A DNA stretch of 64,000 bases. Source: Peribacillus tepidiphilus (lineage in GTDB: Bacteria; Bacillota; Bacilli; Bacillales; DSM-1321). Shown here piece by piece: positions 35,473-45,015 of the stretch. Numbering within the stretch: the stretch's first letter is position 1; each line of letters starts with the position of its first letter. Under the pieces are notes generated by a model, which saw only the letters and a program-made list of their open reading frames with translations, was not told where the DNA came from and did no database searches. The stretch lies in NCBI RefSeq assembly GCF_009466385.1, contig NZ_WIAQ01000020.1, positions 25,355 to 89,354 on the forward strand. The letters run 5' to 3'. Both the position numbers and the translations under genes were made by a program.

Positions 35473-35514
35473 GAATAATGGAATGATTCTACAGAATAAT
35501 CGAATTACTCGTAA
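35473..35514 (+). repeat. Array E: two units of 21 bp, core GAATAATNGAAT
   Basis: GAATAATGGAATGATTCTAC at 35473 and GAATAATCGAATTACTCGTA at 35494 are offset by 21 bp. Each unit is itself partly palindromic (GAATAATCGAATTACTC). Too short to be sure it is an array on its own; included because the period matches the other four loci. Confidence 0.55.
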
Positions 35515-35537
35515 ACAAAGAGCTTGAAACCTTTCTA

Positions 35538-37040
35538 TTATTCATTTACTTCGAATCTTTCAACTAGTAATGCTAAGGTGCGGGTCATGACACCTGTTCC
35601 ACCAACTGCATTTAGTTCGGATGGTTTGTTCGTGGTAGCTGTACCAGCAATATCAAGATGTACCCATGGTGTGTCCTCTGCAAATTCTCCGATAAACGCT
35701 GCACCCATGATGGCATGACCTTCTCGTCCAGGCGAATTGTTCAAGTCAGCCATTCTGCTTGAACGTACGCGTTCTTTATCTTTTTCTGTAATCGGAAGTC
35801 TCCACATCGGCTCTCCTGCTTCTACGGACGCCTCCAAAACCTGTTCAAAAAAGCTTTCATTATTCGTAAAAGCCCCTGTCATTTCATTTCCCAACGCAAT
35901 GATGACCCCGCCGGTTAACGTTGCAACGTCTACAAGATACTCTGCTCCGTGTTGCTTTGCATACGTGATGGCATCCGCTAATACTAATCTTCCTTCTGCA
36001 TCCGTATTTAACACTTCAATCGTCTTTCCACTCATGGAAGTAATCACGTCATCTGGCTTAAATGCATGGCCGCTTATCATGTTATCAGTTGATGGAATCA
36101 CAGCAACAACATTTTGTTCCGGCTTAAGCTCCCCAATGATTTCCATGGCTCCAAGAACAGCCGCTGCTCCTGCCATATCCGTTTTCATTCCGACGATTCC
36201 ATCCTTTGGTTTAATCGAATATCCACCCGTATCAAAGGTAATACCTTTTCCGACAAGACCAATTACATCTTTCCATTCATCTTTTCCTTGATATTTTAAA
36301 ACAATCATTTTCGGTGGTTGTTCCGATCCTTGGTTAACCGCCAGTAGAGCTCCCATGCCAAGATTTTGCATTTCCTCTTTCTCTAACACTTCAGCTTCGA
36401 ATCCATATTTTTCAGCAAGCTCTAATGCGTACTGGGCTAAATCGGAAGCAGTTAACATATTGCCAGGAAGATTTACTAAAGTACGAGCAGAATTTGTTCC
36501 TTTCCCGTACACATATCCTACAGTTAAAGAAGCTTTCACCTCTTCAACGTCTGCATTCGTGAATACCGTAATCCCCTCTATCTTCCTTTCGGGTTCATTT
36601 GGTTTTTGTTTATACCCTTCAAATTCATATGTAGCTAATGCAAATGCTTCACTTAAAGCATGGGCTGCATCAGGAACCTCGATATCATCTGTCAAAAAGG
36701 AGTCAAGATCCACTCCGACAGAGGATAGCCTCGATCCTTTTAACTGTTTAAATGCCTTTCCGAAGCATTCTTTTAGGCCTTCAAAAGAAACGTCCTTTTT
36801 CTTTCCTAAACCCACAAAAACGAGTTTTTTTGTAGAAAGCTTGCCTAACGTATGTATGATTGTAATCGATTTCTTTTTCCAAGAGATATCTCCTTCTTTA
36901 ATCAAAACCGATATTTGCCCTTCCATAGCTTGATCTGCTTCTTTTAAAGTCCCGCCCTGCCCACTGTGTTGATCTGTTAAGCCAATTAAAAGACATTCTT
37001 GTTCTAAAGAAGGTTTCCATGTGTTCTTTACCGTAAACAT
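35538..37040 (-). CDS. pepA: Leucyl aminopeptidase PepA (M17)
   Basis: The product (500 aa) has the variable N-terminal domain and the M17 catalytic domain with [31 protein letters not shown] and the signature [13 protein letters not shown] that carries two-zinc ligands. It removes N-terminal residues from peptides in the cytoplasm. GGAGGTG precedes the ATG. yuiE is the B. subtilis name. Confidence 0.95.
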   Translation of the reverse strand: MFTVKNTWKPSLEQECLLIGLTDQHSGQGGTLKEADQAMEGQISVLIKEGDISWKKKSITIIHTLGKLSTKKLVFVGLGKKKDVSFEGLKECFGKAFKQLKGSRLSSVGVDLDSFLTDDIEVPDAAHALSEAFALATYEFEGYKQKPNEPERKIEGITVFTNADVEEVKASLTVGYVYGKGTNSARTLVNLPGNMLTASDLAQYALELAEKYGFEAEVLEKEEMQNLGMGALLAVNQGSEQPPKMIVLKYQGKDEWKDVIGLVGKGITFDTGGYSIKPKDGIVGMKTDMAGAAAVLGAMEIIGELKPEQNVVAVIPSTDNMISGHAFKPDDVITSMSGKTIEVLNTDAEGRLVLADAITYAKQHGAEYLVDVATLTGGVIIALGNEMTGAFTNNESFFEQVLEASVEAGEPMWRLPITEKDKERVRSSRMADLNNSPGREGHAIMGAAFIGEFAEDTPWVHLDIAGTATTNKPSELNAVGGTGVMTRTLALLVERFEVNE

Positions 37041-37229
37041 AATTTTACACCTCCAATAAATCCTTCCTTATCATTATAGTAAACATTTCTTATTATTTCG
37101 ATTATCGAATGAAAAATTTTTAACTGAAAAAGAGAAGAAGAATAAAGATTTTTCCGAAAAAAAGATCGTTTTATGACATAATGAATAATAAGTGATGTAT
37201 TTAGATATTCAAAAGTAGGTGACAACACT

Positions 37230-37709
37230 TTGGAATTATTTACAAACTTTCCTTTCTGTGCCTCTTTATTTGCAATCTTTTTTGCCCAGTTTGTAAAAGT
37301 GCCGATCCAGTACATTGCGTTAAGAAAATTGGATTGGTCCCTCCTTACAAGCACAGGTGGAATGCCCAGCTCTCACTCTGCTGCCGTAACTGCTTTAGCA
37401 ACTGGAGTTGCTTTGGAAACCGGTTTGGATTCAGCCGTTTTTGCTGTAGCTGCGATCTTTGCCATTATTACGATGTTTGATGCGACTGGTGTAAGAAGAC
37501 AGGCAGGAGAACAGGCCATCGTATTGAATCAATTAGTACAGGATTTTCATACTTTCTTAAAAGAAGCAAAGTATTGGCAGGAAAAAGGAGAGCTACAAAA
37601 ACAAAGAAAGCTAAAAGAATTGCTCGGTCATAAGCCGATTGAGGTATTTTTCGGCGGCTTGACAGGCATATTCATCGCATTACTTCTACATGTGTTTCTT
37701 TTCGGATGA
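37230..37709 (+). CDS. yuiD: Divergent PAP2-family membrane protein YuiD
   Basis: The product (159 aa) belongs to the DUF212/acid-phosphatase-like family: the motifs KLDWSLLTSTGGMPSSHSA and FAIITMFDATGVRRQAGEQA are typical. Three or four membrane segments are seen. Phosphatase activity is not established. TTG start with AGGTGA upstream. Divergent from pepA, as in B. subtilis. Confidence 0.9.
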   Translation: MELFTNFPFCASLFAIFFAQFVKVPIQYIALRKLDWSLLTSTGGMPSSHSAAVTALATGVALETGLDSAVFAVAAIFAIITMFDATGVRRQAGEQAIVLNQLVQDFHTFLKEAKYWQEKGELQKQRKLKELLGHKPIEVFFGGLTGIFIALLLHVFLFG

Positions 37710-37719
37710 GGAGGAGAAA

Positions 37720-38508
37720 ATGAGAATACTATCTTTATGCCCAAGCAATACGGAAATTTGTAGCTATTTAGGTGTTGAAGAATGGTTAGTAGGAATTGAC
37801 GATTATTCAGATTGGCCGTTATCTGTACAATCACTTCCAAGACTCGGTCCTGATTTATCGATTAACATGGAAAAAGTGGAAGCGTTAAAACCCGATCTTG
37901 TACTAGCGTCTCTAAGTGTCCCTGGAATGGAAAAAAATGTACAAGAGCTTGTAAGAAGAAATATTCCTCACATCGTACTCAATCCAAACTCTCTTCAAGA
38001 AATAGCTGAAAGCATAATGGCTGTTGGAAGGGCATTAGGTATAGAGGATATTGGCAAATTAAAAGCTCAGGAGTTTTTAAAGGATATGGATCGGTTTAAG
38101 AAAGTGGCTGATGGAATCACTCATAAAAAATCTATATATTGGGAATGGTGGCCAAATCCTTTGTTTTCTCCAGGTAAATTAAATTGGCTAACTGAAATCA
38201 GTTCGTTAGCCGGTGGAAGAAATATATTGGATGATATAGAAATGGCAAGTGTTCAAATTCCACCAGAAGATATAATAAAGAAAAACCCAGAATACATTTG
38301 CTTGGCATGGGTTGGCGTACCGATTCACAAAATAAAAAAACAAGTTGTATTTAAGCGTAATGGATGGGACAAAATCATGGCAGTTAATAACAGAAATATT
38401 TTTATTATGGAGGAACCTCTTTTCTGCCGGCCCTCACCAAGATTATTGGAGGGCTTAAAACAATTAGCAAACCTTCTCCATCCAGAGCAATTCAACTCAT
38501 TAACATAG
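37720..38508 (+). CDS. BtuF-like cobalamin/metal-binding protein without signal peptide
   Basis: The product (262 aa) has the periplasmic-binding-protein class III fold seen in BtuF: ILSLCPSNTEICSYLG, LPRLGPDLSINMEKVEALKPDLVLAS and SSLAGGRNIL. No signal peptide or lipobox precedes it, unlike transport-linked members. GAGGAGG 5 nt before the ATG. Ten nucleotides from yuiD suggest co-transcription. No ABC transporter is nearby, so a role as cytoplasmic sensor or binding protein is open. Confidence 0.85.
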   Translation: MRILSLCPSNTEICSYLGVEEWLVGIDDYSDWPLSVQSLPRLGPDLSINMEKVEALKPDLVLASLSVPGMEKNVQELVRRNIPHIVLNPNSLQEIAESIMAVGRALGIEDIGKLKAQEFLKDMDRFKKVADGITHKKSIYWEWWPNPLFSPGKLNWLTEISSLAGGRNILDDIEMASVQIPPEDIIKKNPEYICLAWVGVPIHKIKKQVVFKRNGWDKIMAVNNRNIFIMEEPLFCRPSPRLLEGLKQLANLLHPEQFNSLT

Positions 38509-38591
38509 AAAAAGCATTCTTCCAATAAAAAGATAAGAGGATACCATTTTTCATTTTTAACAAAAGTATCCTTTAATTGACAAAACATATA

Positions 38592-38636
38592 AGACCAAGC
38601 TAAAAGGTCAACTTGTTTGTCCTTTTAGCTTGGTCT
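38592..38636. terminator. Convergent terminator with a 16-bp stem before yuiC
   Basis: AGACCAAGCTAAAAGG is repeated as its exact complement after 13 nt. It lies between convergent genes and should stop both. Confidence 0.88.
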
Positions 38637-38644
38637 CTTTCTAA

Positions 38645-39343
38645 TCATTTCTTCATCTTACCGAAATATTGCTCTCTGAACACTTGCATTTCTTCATTTT
38701 CATTTAGTGCTCTCAGATCTTCTTCCGTCAGCTTTCCATTTCCCATTTGAATGACAAATACGTCGACCTTTTTCTTTCCCCATTTGTCGTAAACCTCTTG
38801 TACGGTATTAAAATAAAGGTCAAGCTCGTTTCCTTTTATAGCTCCTCCTTTATCAGCAACAACCCCGTATCCATAGTCCGGAATGAATAGAATCGTTCCA
38901 ATCGGAAACACACGTAAATCAGCAGCAACTGTGGAGTATAAATCCCTCTTCACCTTGACTCCAGAATATGTAATTCCATATGATGGATGATTTGGATGTT
39001 TACCCGTTGATTCATATCCCGCCGTATATCCTGTCGCAGTCACCTTTGCTTTTGGGTACTTTGTCCAATCTACCGAATCTTCGAGGGTTTTTGGTGCAGT
39101 TATGACTTCCTCTGAAGAGATCTCAGTTTTCATGGCGTTTATATGCTTTAAATACTTATAGCTTAATCCTAATTCTCTTGGCTTATTATTCTCTGACGAA
39201 ATACTCTCTTCACTCGTTTGCTCATCAAATGGCATGGCAATTTTCGCTTCAACCCCAGTTATTTGAGAATAAGTGGATTGAAGTGCCAATACTAAAAGAA
39301 TAGAAATTGCGACCTTTTTCATTAACCTATCTACTTTATTCAT
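38645..39343 (-). CDS. yuiC: 3D-domain cell-wall protein YuiC
   Basis: The product (232 aa) has an N-terminal signal or membrane segment ([16 protein letters not shown]), a linker and a C-terminal 3D domain ([52 protein letters not shown]) carrying the three Asp. YuiC of B. subtilis is a Sps (stationary-phase survival) mini lytic transglycosylase that cleaves peptidoglycan. GAGTGAG Shine-Dalgarno. Confidence 0.92.
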   Translation of the reverse strand: MNKVDRLMKKVAISILLVLALQSTYSQITGVEAKIAMPFDEQTSEESISSENNKPRELGLSYKYLKHINAMKTEISSEEVITAPKTLEDSVDWTKYPKAKVTATGYTAGYESTGKHPNHPSYGITYSGVKVKRDLYSTVAADLRVFPIGTILFIPDYGYGVVADKGGAIKGNELDLYFNTVQEVYDKWGKKKVDVFVIQMGNGKLTEEDLRALNENEEMQVFREQYFGKMKK

Positions 39344-39476
39344 ACAGGTCTTTACTCACTCCTCTCACAGGAATATTTCTTTCCCAAATATTAAGAAAAT
39401 ATTCACTGAGCAAGTGAAAAACCAGAAATTACAAATATCTAAGACAAATAACGGCAAATTTCTACCAATAAAAAAA

Positions 39477-39494
39477 GCCTTCTTTACAGAAGAC
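39477..39494 (-). terminator. Terminator of yuiB
   Basis: On the minus strand GTCTTC pairs with GAAGGC (one G-T), followed by six T; it abuts the stop codon. Confidence 0.65.
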
Positions 39495-39818
39495 CTAAAA
39501 CATTCGATATCCTTTTTTCCTTAGAACGTTAATCGCGACACCAGACAAAATAGCACCAACCAAACCACTAGATAAAATGATAATATCTGCTAAAGCCAAT
39601 GAAGCGAAATTATTTCCGATTGTACGTAAGCTTGCTACTGGATTAGTAAAGTATTCAATCAACTTTACCTTATTCACAATAAAGATCGCAACAAGTGGAA
39701 AAATGATGACCATGATCCAAGATTTTCGAAAAAGCATATTCAGTAAAAAGCCGATTCCAAAAAATAGCACAAAAAATAAAACAACAGATATAATTAAAAT
39801 TGGTATAGACATTTGCAT
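39495..39818 (-). CDS. yuiB: YuiB-family membrane protein
   Basis: The product (107 aa) has three hydrophobic segments (IPILIISVVLFFVLFFGIGFLL, WIMVIIFPLVAIFIV and ADIIILSSGLVGAILSGVAINVL). Length and pattern fit YuiB; no function is known. GGGGAGGG precedes the ATG. Same order yuiC-yuiB-yuiA as in B. subtilis. Confidence 0.85.
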   Translation of the reverse strand: MQMSIPILIISVVLFFVLFFGIGFLLNMLFRKSWIMVIIFPLVAIFIVNKVKLIEYFTNPVASLRTIGNNFASLALADIIILSSGLVGAILSGVAINVLRKKGYRMF

Positions 39819-39911
39819 GATAAAGGCCCTCCCCTAGAAGCATCATTTTCTAGTGTACTTAATGAGATTTTACTCGTCAATAAGAAGGGAGGAAACGGAC
39901 CGAAATAAAAA

Positions 39912-39932
39912 ACTCCTCATAAATCAAGGAGT
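39912..39932 (-). terminator. Terminator overlapping the yuiA stop
   Basis: On the minus strand ACTCCT pairs with AGGAGT around a 9-nt loop containing the TGA, followed by TTTTTATTT. Confidence 0.75.
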
Positions 39933-40076
39933 CTGATTATATGCTTCTTCCATTTCTTTGTTTTCTCCACTACCGTTGCAGCAGGGACAAGTTTCAGATC
40001 CACCCAGCAACAATTGGAAGTACCCTTTTCCTATGCAATAAACACAAGGTTTTGTTTGTAACTGATTGACTGACAT
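39924..40076 (-). CDS. yuiA: YuiA, small DnaJ-like zinc-motif protein
   Basis: The product (50 aa) has two CxxCxGxG-type motifs, CVYCIGKG and CPCCNGSG, linked by YFQLLLGGSET, so it should bind one zinc like the DnaJ central domain. Position upstream of yuiB and downstream of yumB matches B. subtilis yuiA. GGGG Shine-Dalgarno. Function unknown. Confidence 0.88.
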   Translation of the reverse strand: MSVNQLQTKPCVYCIGKGYFQLLLGGSETCPCCNGSGENKEMEEAYNQTP

Positions 40077-40270
40077 ATGATCAACCCCTAATAAAAAATT
40101 AGAATTTTCTGATAATATATCAAATTTTTTTCAAAATGAAAACCTTTAAATTCGGTCAATATTGTTTAAGAAAACGTATACAATTCCTATTATCTTTCTT
40201 TTTCTTCCTTTTTTGTTTATTTACAGAATATTTAGAAATTAAATCCGAAAACAGGTAGCAATGTTCAAAA

Positions 40271-40307
40271 AAAGCCCTCACCTTTCATTTGTTCTGGTGA
40301 GGGCTTT
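40271..40307 (-). terminator. Terminator of the NDH-2 gene
   Basis: AAAGCCCTCACC and GGTGAGGGCTTT form a perfect 12-bp stem; on the minus strand it continues TTTTGAAC. Confidence 0.88.
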
Positions 40308-40315
40308 CCTTCTCA

Positions 40316-41533
40316 TTATAATAAGTTGAATTTTCCTTTTTTCAAGACTAGGGATGGACCACCAATCATGTACAGTGCGCGATTGTCCACCATTTTTTTC
40401 ATGATCGATGCTTTTGTTCCGACCATTTTCTTACCGAACACCACACCAATCGCATCGTCCTCGCCTAAAGAACAAACTGTACCTTTGATATCAGGCTTAA
40501 ATTCTTCTAGTTTGCCTTGGTCACGAACTAATGCTGTTAAGTTTTTCGCACATACTTCACCTTGCTGCATTGCGATTTGTGCAGTTGGTGGGTAAGGTCG
40601 GTTAATTTCCTCATTAATAATAAGTGAACAGTCACCTACGATAAAAATATTGTCGTATCCTGGTGCACGCAGATCTGGGTTTACTTTAACGCGTCCGCGC
40701 ATAGCTTCAATGCCAGATTTATCAATGATAGAGCTTCCTCTTACACCTGCTGCCCAGATGACTGTTTGAGCCTTAATTTCTTCTACTTCATTTTCACCTT
40801 TTGCAACAATAATTCCATCCGGTGTACATTCCTTAATCGCAGTGCCGATTCTGAATTCTACACCTTTCTTTTCTAGATGACTCATCGCATATTTTACAAG
40901 CTCAGGATCAAATCCAGGTAAAGCTGTTGGTGCCGCTTCTACGCAGATTAGTTTAACTTTATGGAAGTCAATATCGTATTCCTTACAAAGCTCAGGAATG
41001 CGGTTCGCAAGCTCCCCAAGGAACTCAATACCTGTAAAACCTGCACCACCTACAACGATCGTTAAGCGCTCGTCTTTTTTCTCTTCTTCAGTGCCATATG
41101 TGGCAAATTGATATTCAATGTGTTCACGAATTTGGCGAGCAGCATTGATATTAGAAATAGTAAACGCATATTCTTTTAGACCTTGAATTCCAAATGTTTC
41201 CGGCTCTGCGCCTAATGCAATAACAAGGTAGTCATAAGACAATTCCCCGTTTTCTAAAACTACAAGTTTTTCTTCCGGTTTCACTTCAACTACTGTATCT
41301 TGTACGAAATCAACCTTTTGACGATCGATTACATCCTTTATGTCATAACGAACTCGATCATGATGAAGTGTCCCTGCTGATGCTTCATGAAGCCAAGTTG
41401 TTTCGTAATGGTAGTCGTTTTTATTGACTAATACGATATCTGCTTCATTCACTCCTAATGATTTTTGCAAACGAACTGTTGTCATCAAGCCGCCATATCC
41501 GGCACCAAGAATCACAATTTTTGGTTTTCTCAA
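40316..41533 (-). CDS. yumB: Type II NADH:quinone oxidoreductase (YumB/NDH-2)
   Basis: The product (405 aa) has two Rossmann folds: [17 protein letters not shown] for FAD and [17 protein letters not shown] for NADH, plus the quinone-site motif [14 protein letters not shown] and a C-terminal membrane-binding tail. It is close to characterised Staphylococcus/Bacillus NDH-2. It passes electrons from NADH to menaquinone without pumping protons. TTG at 41533 (GGTGG at 10 nt) is preferred; GTG codons upstream overlap the Shine-Dalgarno. Confidence 0.92.
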   Translation of the reverse strand: MRKPKIVILGAGYGGLMTTVRLQKSLGVNEADIVLVNKNDYHYETTWLHEASAGTLHHDRVRYDIKDVIDRQKVDFVQDTVVEVKPEEKLVVLENGELSYDYLVIALGAEPETFGIQGLKEYAFTISNINAARQIREHIEYQFATYGTEEEKKDERLTIVVGGAGFTGIEFLGELANRIPELCKEYDIDFHKVKLICVEAAPTALPGFDPELVKYAMSHLEKKGVEFRIGTAIKECTPDGIIVAKGENEVEEIKAQTVIWAAGVRGSSIIDKSGIEAMRGRVKVNPDLRAPGYDNIFIVGDCSLIINEEINRPYPPTAQIAMQQGEVCAKNLTALVRDQGKLEEFKPDIKGTVCSLGEDDAIGVVFGKKMVGTKASIMKKMVDNRALYMIGGPSLVLKKGKFNLL

Positions 41534-41636
41534 ATGAATCACTTCCACCTTTACAGTATTTTTCTCGCGCTGTAATTTTCATTACCTATACCTACACTCT
41601 TATAAACGTTCATAAATAATAAGAGAACTAAAAGTT

Positions 41637-41654
41637 TGTGATATAGTTCACGAA
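41637..41654. promoter_or_regulatory. Rex-like operator upstream of the NDH-2 gene
   Basis: TTGTGATATAGTTCACGA matches the Rex consensus TTGTGA-N6-TCACAA with one change. In B. subtilis Rex senses NADH/NAD and represses ndh, an NDH-2 gene. Site is 104 bp upstream of yumB and 325 bp from divergent yumC. Inferred. Confidence 0.6.
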
Positions 41655-41978
41655 TTAATTCAAAAAAATGTACGAAATTTGTCATGAAATCTTAACATAA
41701 TATCTACATAAATATTATATGCTTTTCATCGGTTTTTCAAGTGAGAAAACTAGTTTTCAATATTAAGAATATTAAATAAACTATTAACGTTTCCTAGTCT
41801 ATTTTTTCGGAAGTCCACACCATCAACTAACGAAAGGAGACATGAGTAAAATTACACGAAAAAAGAAATGATAAAAAAGTAAATGATGAAAAATTTTTAT
41901 ATTTGATAAAGCTTATTCTCTTTTGATTTTGTGCTATTATAAAAGGTGGAGCGTTTTCATTAATAGGGGGGATATGGT
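41655..41978. other. yumB-yumC divergent intergenic region
   Basis: AT-rich spacer with the Rex-like site at its yumB side. No gene is supported. SigA-type elements for yumC are likely near TTGTGCTATTATAA (about 41930-41944), but spacing is unclear. Confidence 0.35.
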
Positions 41979-42971
41979 GTGATAGAAAAAAAAGTCTATG
42001 ATATCACAATTATTGGTGGAGGTCCTGTCGGTTTATTCACTGCGTTTTACGGCGGTATGAGACAAGCGTCTGTTAAAATTATTGAAAGCCTACCGCAACT
42101 TGGTGGACAATTATCGGCTTTATATCCTGAAAAATACATTTATGATGTAGCAGGGTTCCCAAAAGTCCGTGCCCAAGAATTAATTAACAACCTAAAAGAG
42201 CAGATGGCGAAATTCGATCCTACCATCGTTTTAGAGCAGTCTGTTGAAAAATTGGAAAAACTGGAAGATGGTATTTTCAAACTTACTACAAACAAAGAGG
42301 AACATTTTTCTAAGACTGTTATCATTACTGCTGGAAACGGAGCTTTTCAACCTCGCAGAATGGAGCTCGAATCTGCTTCTCAATATGAAGGAAAGAACCT
42401 GCATTACTTCATTGATGATTTAAATCAATTTGCCGGTCAAAAGGTTATGGTTTGTGGTGGTGGAGACTCTGCGGTAGACTGGGCGCTAATGCTGGAGCCG
42501 ATCGCGGAAAAAGTAACAATCGTACATCGTCGAGACAAGTTCCGTGCCCATGAGCACAGCGTCGAAAACTTGAAAAACTCTAAAGTAGACATTAAAACAC
42601 CATATGTTCCTGTTGAATTAATCGGTGATGGCGAAAAGATTACCCAAGTGGTACTTGAAGATGTGAACGGTGAAAACAAAGAAGTTATTGATGTTGATTC
42701 TGTCATTGTAAACTTCGGATTCGTTTCTTCATTGGGACCAATCAAAGAGTGGGGTCTTACAATTGAAAAGAACTCCATTGTTGTTAACTCAAAAATGGAA
42801 ACAAATATTCCGGGAATTTATGCTGCAGGCGATATTTGTACATATGAAGGAAAAGTTAAGCTTATCGCATGTGGTTTTGGTGAAGCCCCAACTGCTGTCA
42901 ACAACGCAAAATCTTATATAGATCCAAAAGCAAAAGTTCAGCCACTACACAGTTCTTCTATGTTTAAATAA
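41979..42971 (+). CDS. yumC: Ferredoxin/flavodoxin-NADP reductase YumC
   Basis: The product (330 aa) is a thioredoxin-reductase-like FNR lacking the CxxC redox motif: [19 protein letters not shown] (FAD), [16 protein letters not shown] (NADPH) and [32 protein letters not shown]. It reduces ferredoxin with NADPH and is essential in B. subtilis. GTG start with GGGGGG at 7 nt. Confidence 0.95.
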   Translation: MIEKKVYDITIIGGGPVGLFTAFYGGMRQASVKIIESLPQLGGQLSALYPEKYIYDVAGFPKVRAQELINNLKEQMAKFDPTIVLEQSVEKLEKLEDGIFKLTTNKEEHFSKTVIITAGNGAFQPRRMELESASQYEGKNLHYFIDDLNQFAGQKVMVCGGGDSAVDWALMLEPIAEKVTIVHRRDKFRAHEHSVENLKNSKVDIKTPYVPVELIGDGEKITQVVLEDVNGENKEVIDVDSVIVNFGFVSSLGPIKEWGLTIEKNSIVVNSKMETNIPGIYAAGDICTYEGKVKLIACGFGEAPTAVNNAKSYIDPKAKVQPLHSSSMFK

Positions 42972-42975
42972 AAAC

Positions 42976-43011
42976 AAAAATCGGTTTAAGTTGATGCTTA
43001 AACCGATTTTT
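42976..43011 (+). terminator. Terminator of yumC
   Basis: AAAAATCGGTTTAAG pairs with CTTAAACCGATTTTT around a 6-nt loop, followed by GTTTTTT. Confidence 0.9.
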
Positions 43012-43053
43012 GTTTTTTAAAACGAACTCTACATCTATTACAAGCTAGTCAGC

Positions 43054-43416
43054 TTAACATTCCTCAGGAGTTCCGTAATGGGTAGCCGTACGGAAAGATG
43101 ATCCACATCCACATGTTGCAATGGCATTTGGATTTTCAATCGTAAATCCTCCGCCCATCATGGATTGTTTATAATCAATGATCGTTCCCTTTAAAATGGC
43201 TGCACTCTCTTTGTCAACGACAATCGGAATCCCATGCTGTTCAAGCTTTACATCTTTTTCTGTCGGCTCTTTCTCAAATCCTAAACCATATGACAGACCG
43301 CTGCAGCCTCCACCTTTGACAGCCACTCTTAAAAACGAATCTTCCTCTTCATTATGCTTCATCATTTCTTTTATTTGAAAAGCGGCTGATTCCGTTAAAA
43401 TGACCACTTCACTCAT
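43054..43416 (-). CDS. yutM: HesB/IscA-family iron-sulfur carrier YutM (SufA/ErpA-like)
   Basis: The product (120 aa) has the three cluster cysteines Cys38 (KGGGCSGL), Cys102 and Cys104 (CGCGSSF). A-type carriers receive clusters from the Suf machinery and hand them to targets. AGGAGGG is 9 nt before the ATG at 43416; the longer frame begins on the Shine-Dalgarno. Synteny supports yutM. Confidence 0.92.
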   Translation of the reverse strand: MSEVVILTESAAFQIKEMMKHNEEEDSFLRVAVKGGGCSGLSYGLGFEKEPTEKDVKLEQHGIPIVVDKESAAILKGTIIDYKQSMMGGGFTIENPNAIATCGCGSSFRTATHYGTPEEC

Positions 43417-43612
43417 GCACTTCATCCCTCCTATTTCTTCTCTACTTACAGTATATACTAATCAAATTTTTCGGCTCAAGTTTGCAACATTATCATGTTA
43501 AAAAGTATTCAAATTTATATAGTTCTTTATTCTTACTCTTACGATATAATGAATATACAAGTCATATAGAACTAATCCATAAGACTCATATGTAATTAAG
43601 GGTGATAAATCA

Positions 43613-44317
43613 ATGGAAAATCTTGATCCAATATTCGATCGTAACGTGGAATGTCCACTTTGCAAAACGAAATTTACCTCAAAAAAAATCCGTTCAAAAT
43701 TCATTAAAGTTGAACGTTATGAATCAGACTTTTGTCCTATCTATAAAGAAGGTCACGTAAATGGTCTTCTTTATAATATATATGTATGTCCCGATTGCGG
43801 TTTTTCCTTTTCAGACGACTTTTCAAAATATTTTCCACCAGGTACAAAGGAAGAGATAATCAATAAAGTATCATCCAATTGGGTACCTCAGAATTTCGGC
43901 GGGCATAGAACAATCGAGGATGCGATAAAAACCTATAAGCTTGCTTGCTATTGTGCAGAATTAAAAAAAGAAAAACACATTGTAACAGCTGGACTTTATT
44001 TAAGAATCGCGTGGCTGTATCGTTTATTAGAGAACATTGAACAAGAGAAAAGATTTATGAAAATCGCCATCCATCACTATTACGAATCCTACTCTACAGA
44101 TGACTTCAGAGGAACTCAGGTTTCCGAGGTGAGGATTTTGTATTTGCTTGGGGAGCTATCCAGACGGATTGGTGAAATAGATCAAGCAGTCAAATATTTC
44201 TCCATGGTTATTGAAAGACAAAGCAGAACGGTGGAAACAAAAATAGTAGATATGGCAAGAGAAAGATGGTACGAAATAAGAGATATGCAAAAACAGGAAG
44301 ATGTAATAAATGAATAA
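43613..44317 (+). CDS. DUF2225 zinc-ribbon/TPR-like protein
   Basis: The product (234 aa) has a zinc ribbon formed by CPLC (near residue 15) and CPDC (near 58), then TPR-like helices (LACYCAELKKEKHIVTAGLYLRIAWLYRLL, YLLGELSRRIGEIDQAVKYFSMVIERQ). Matches DUF2225, with no known function. Own terminator. Confidence 0.88.
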   Translation: MENLDPIFDRNVECPLCKTKFTSKKIRSKFIKVERYESDFCPIYKEGHVNGLLYNIYVCPDCGFSFSDDFSKYFPPGTKEEIINKVSSNWVPQNFGGHRTIEDAIKTYKLACYCAELKKEKHIVTAGLYLRIAWLYRLLENIEQEKRFMKIAIHHYYESYSTDDFRGTQVSEVRILYLLGELSRRIGEIDQAVKYFSMVIERQSRTVETKIVDMARERWYEIRDMQKQEDVINE

Positions 44318-44323
44318 AAAAGG

Positions 44324-44351
44324 AAGCCCGAAAATTTTTCTTGTCGGGCTT
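44324..44351 (+). terminator. Convergent terminator before yuzB
   Basis: AAGCCCGA pairs with TCGGGCTT around a 12-nt loop, followed by TT on the plus strand and CCTTTTTT on the minus strand. Confidence 0.85.
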
Positions 44352-44360
44352 TTACTTTAT

Positions 44361-44600
44361 TTAAAACATTGGGTTTTCTTCTAAAAATTGATAAATATTG
44401 TCCACGAGGTCTTCCGGTGTGCTGCCTGTCACAACTTCCCCGTTGACTAAAGCGTATAGTTCAGTTGCACATTTTCCACAGTAGCCAAGACATCCATATT
44501 CAATAATATCAAGATCTGGATCCTTTTGTAATATTTCCATGGCTGCTTGAGCACCGTTCGCTAAATTACTTATACAAAACTCGATGATCGGTTTGATCAT
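44361..44600 (-). CDS. yuzB: YuzB family protein (DUF1450)
   Basis: The product (79 aa) has four conserved cysteines, Cys9 and the cluster CLGYCGKC (37, 41, 44), in a thioredoxin-like ferredoxin arrangement. Matches UPF0349 (YuzB). Metal binding is inferred. Divergent to yutJ as in B. subtilis. Confidence 0.9.
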   Translation of the reverse strand: MIKPIIEFCISNLANGAQAAMEILQKDPDLDIIEYGCLGYCGKCATELYALVNGEVVTGSTPEDLVDNIYQFLEENPMF

Positions 44601-44602
44601 TT

Positions 44603-45015
44603 GCTGTCACCTCTACCAAACATCTCCTAACTGTACATGCTACAGTTTTTCCGATTATTCGTCAAATCTAATAACTTCAACCTAATAAATTCTCGTACTG
44701 TTACATAGATCGTGTAAAATAATAACCTATTTATATTTTAAACAAAATAATTAGTCATAATTCGACATAGATTCCTATAATCAGGTTGTGATTTTGTCAC
44801 AATTTCGTTATACTTTTTAATGGAATTTAAAAGTTAATAATATTTCACTTTACAATAATATTCAAACGAAAACACTTATACTACTCTAATGTACTTATTG
44901 TTTTGGTCAAGACTGTCGAAACTCTTTGGTAGAATAAGCATTTCTTTCAGTCAATGATTTACGACTTAGTTTACAGTCTCTACTAAACTACCAGTTCACT
45001 AAAGGGGATATTTAC
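44603..45015. other. yuzB-yutJ divergent intergenic region
   Basis: About 415 bp with the operator-promoter at 44786-44814. Remaining sequence is AT-rich; no gene supported. The leader of yutJ would be about 195 nt if that promoter is used. Confidence 0.4.
44786..44814 (+). promoter_or_regulatory. Promoter with a palindromic -35 (Rex-like) upstream of yutJ
   Basis: TTGTGA-TTTTG-TCACAA (44786-44802) is a perfect dyad with a 5-bp spacer, one shorter than the Rex consensus. Its left arm also serves as -35, 17 bp from TATACT at 44809-44814. A repressor bound here would block the promoter. Rex is the best guess because yutJ encodes an NDH-2-like protein. Confidence 0.5.

Noticed and set aside
37028..37354. 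108-codon minus-strand frame between pepA and yuiD
   Set aside because: It overlaps the divergent promoter region and the yuiD start; no ribosome site or recognisable sequence.
44786..44802. FNR box upstream of yutJ
   Set aside because: TGTGA-N5-TCACA has a 5-bp spacer; FNR/CRP sites need 6. Rex-like reading is preferred but has the same spacer problem.
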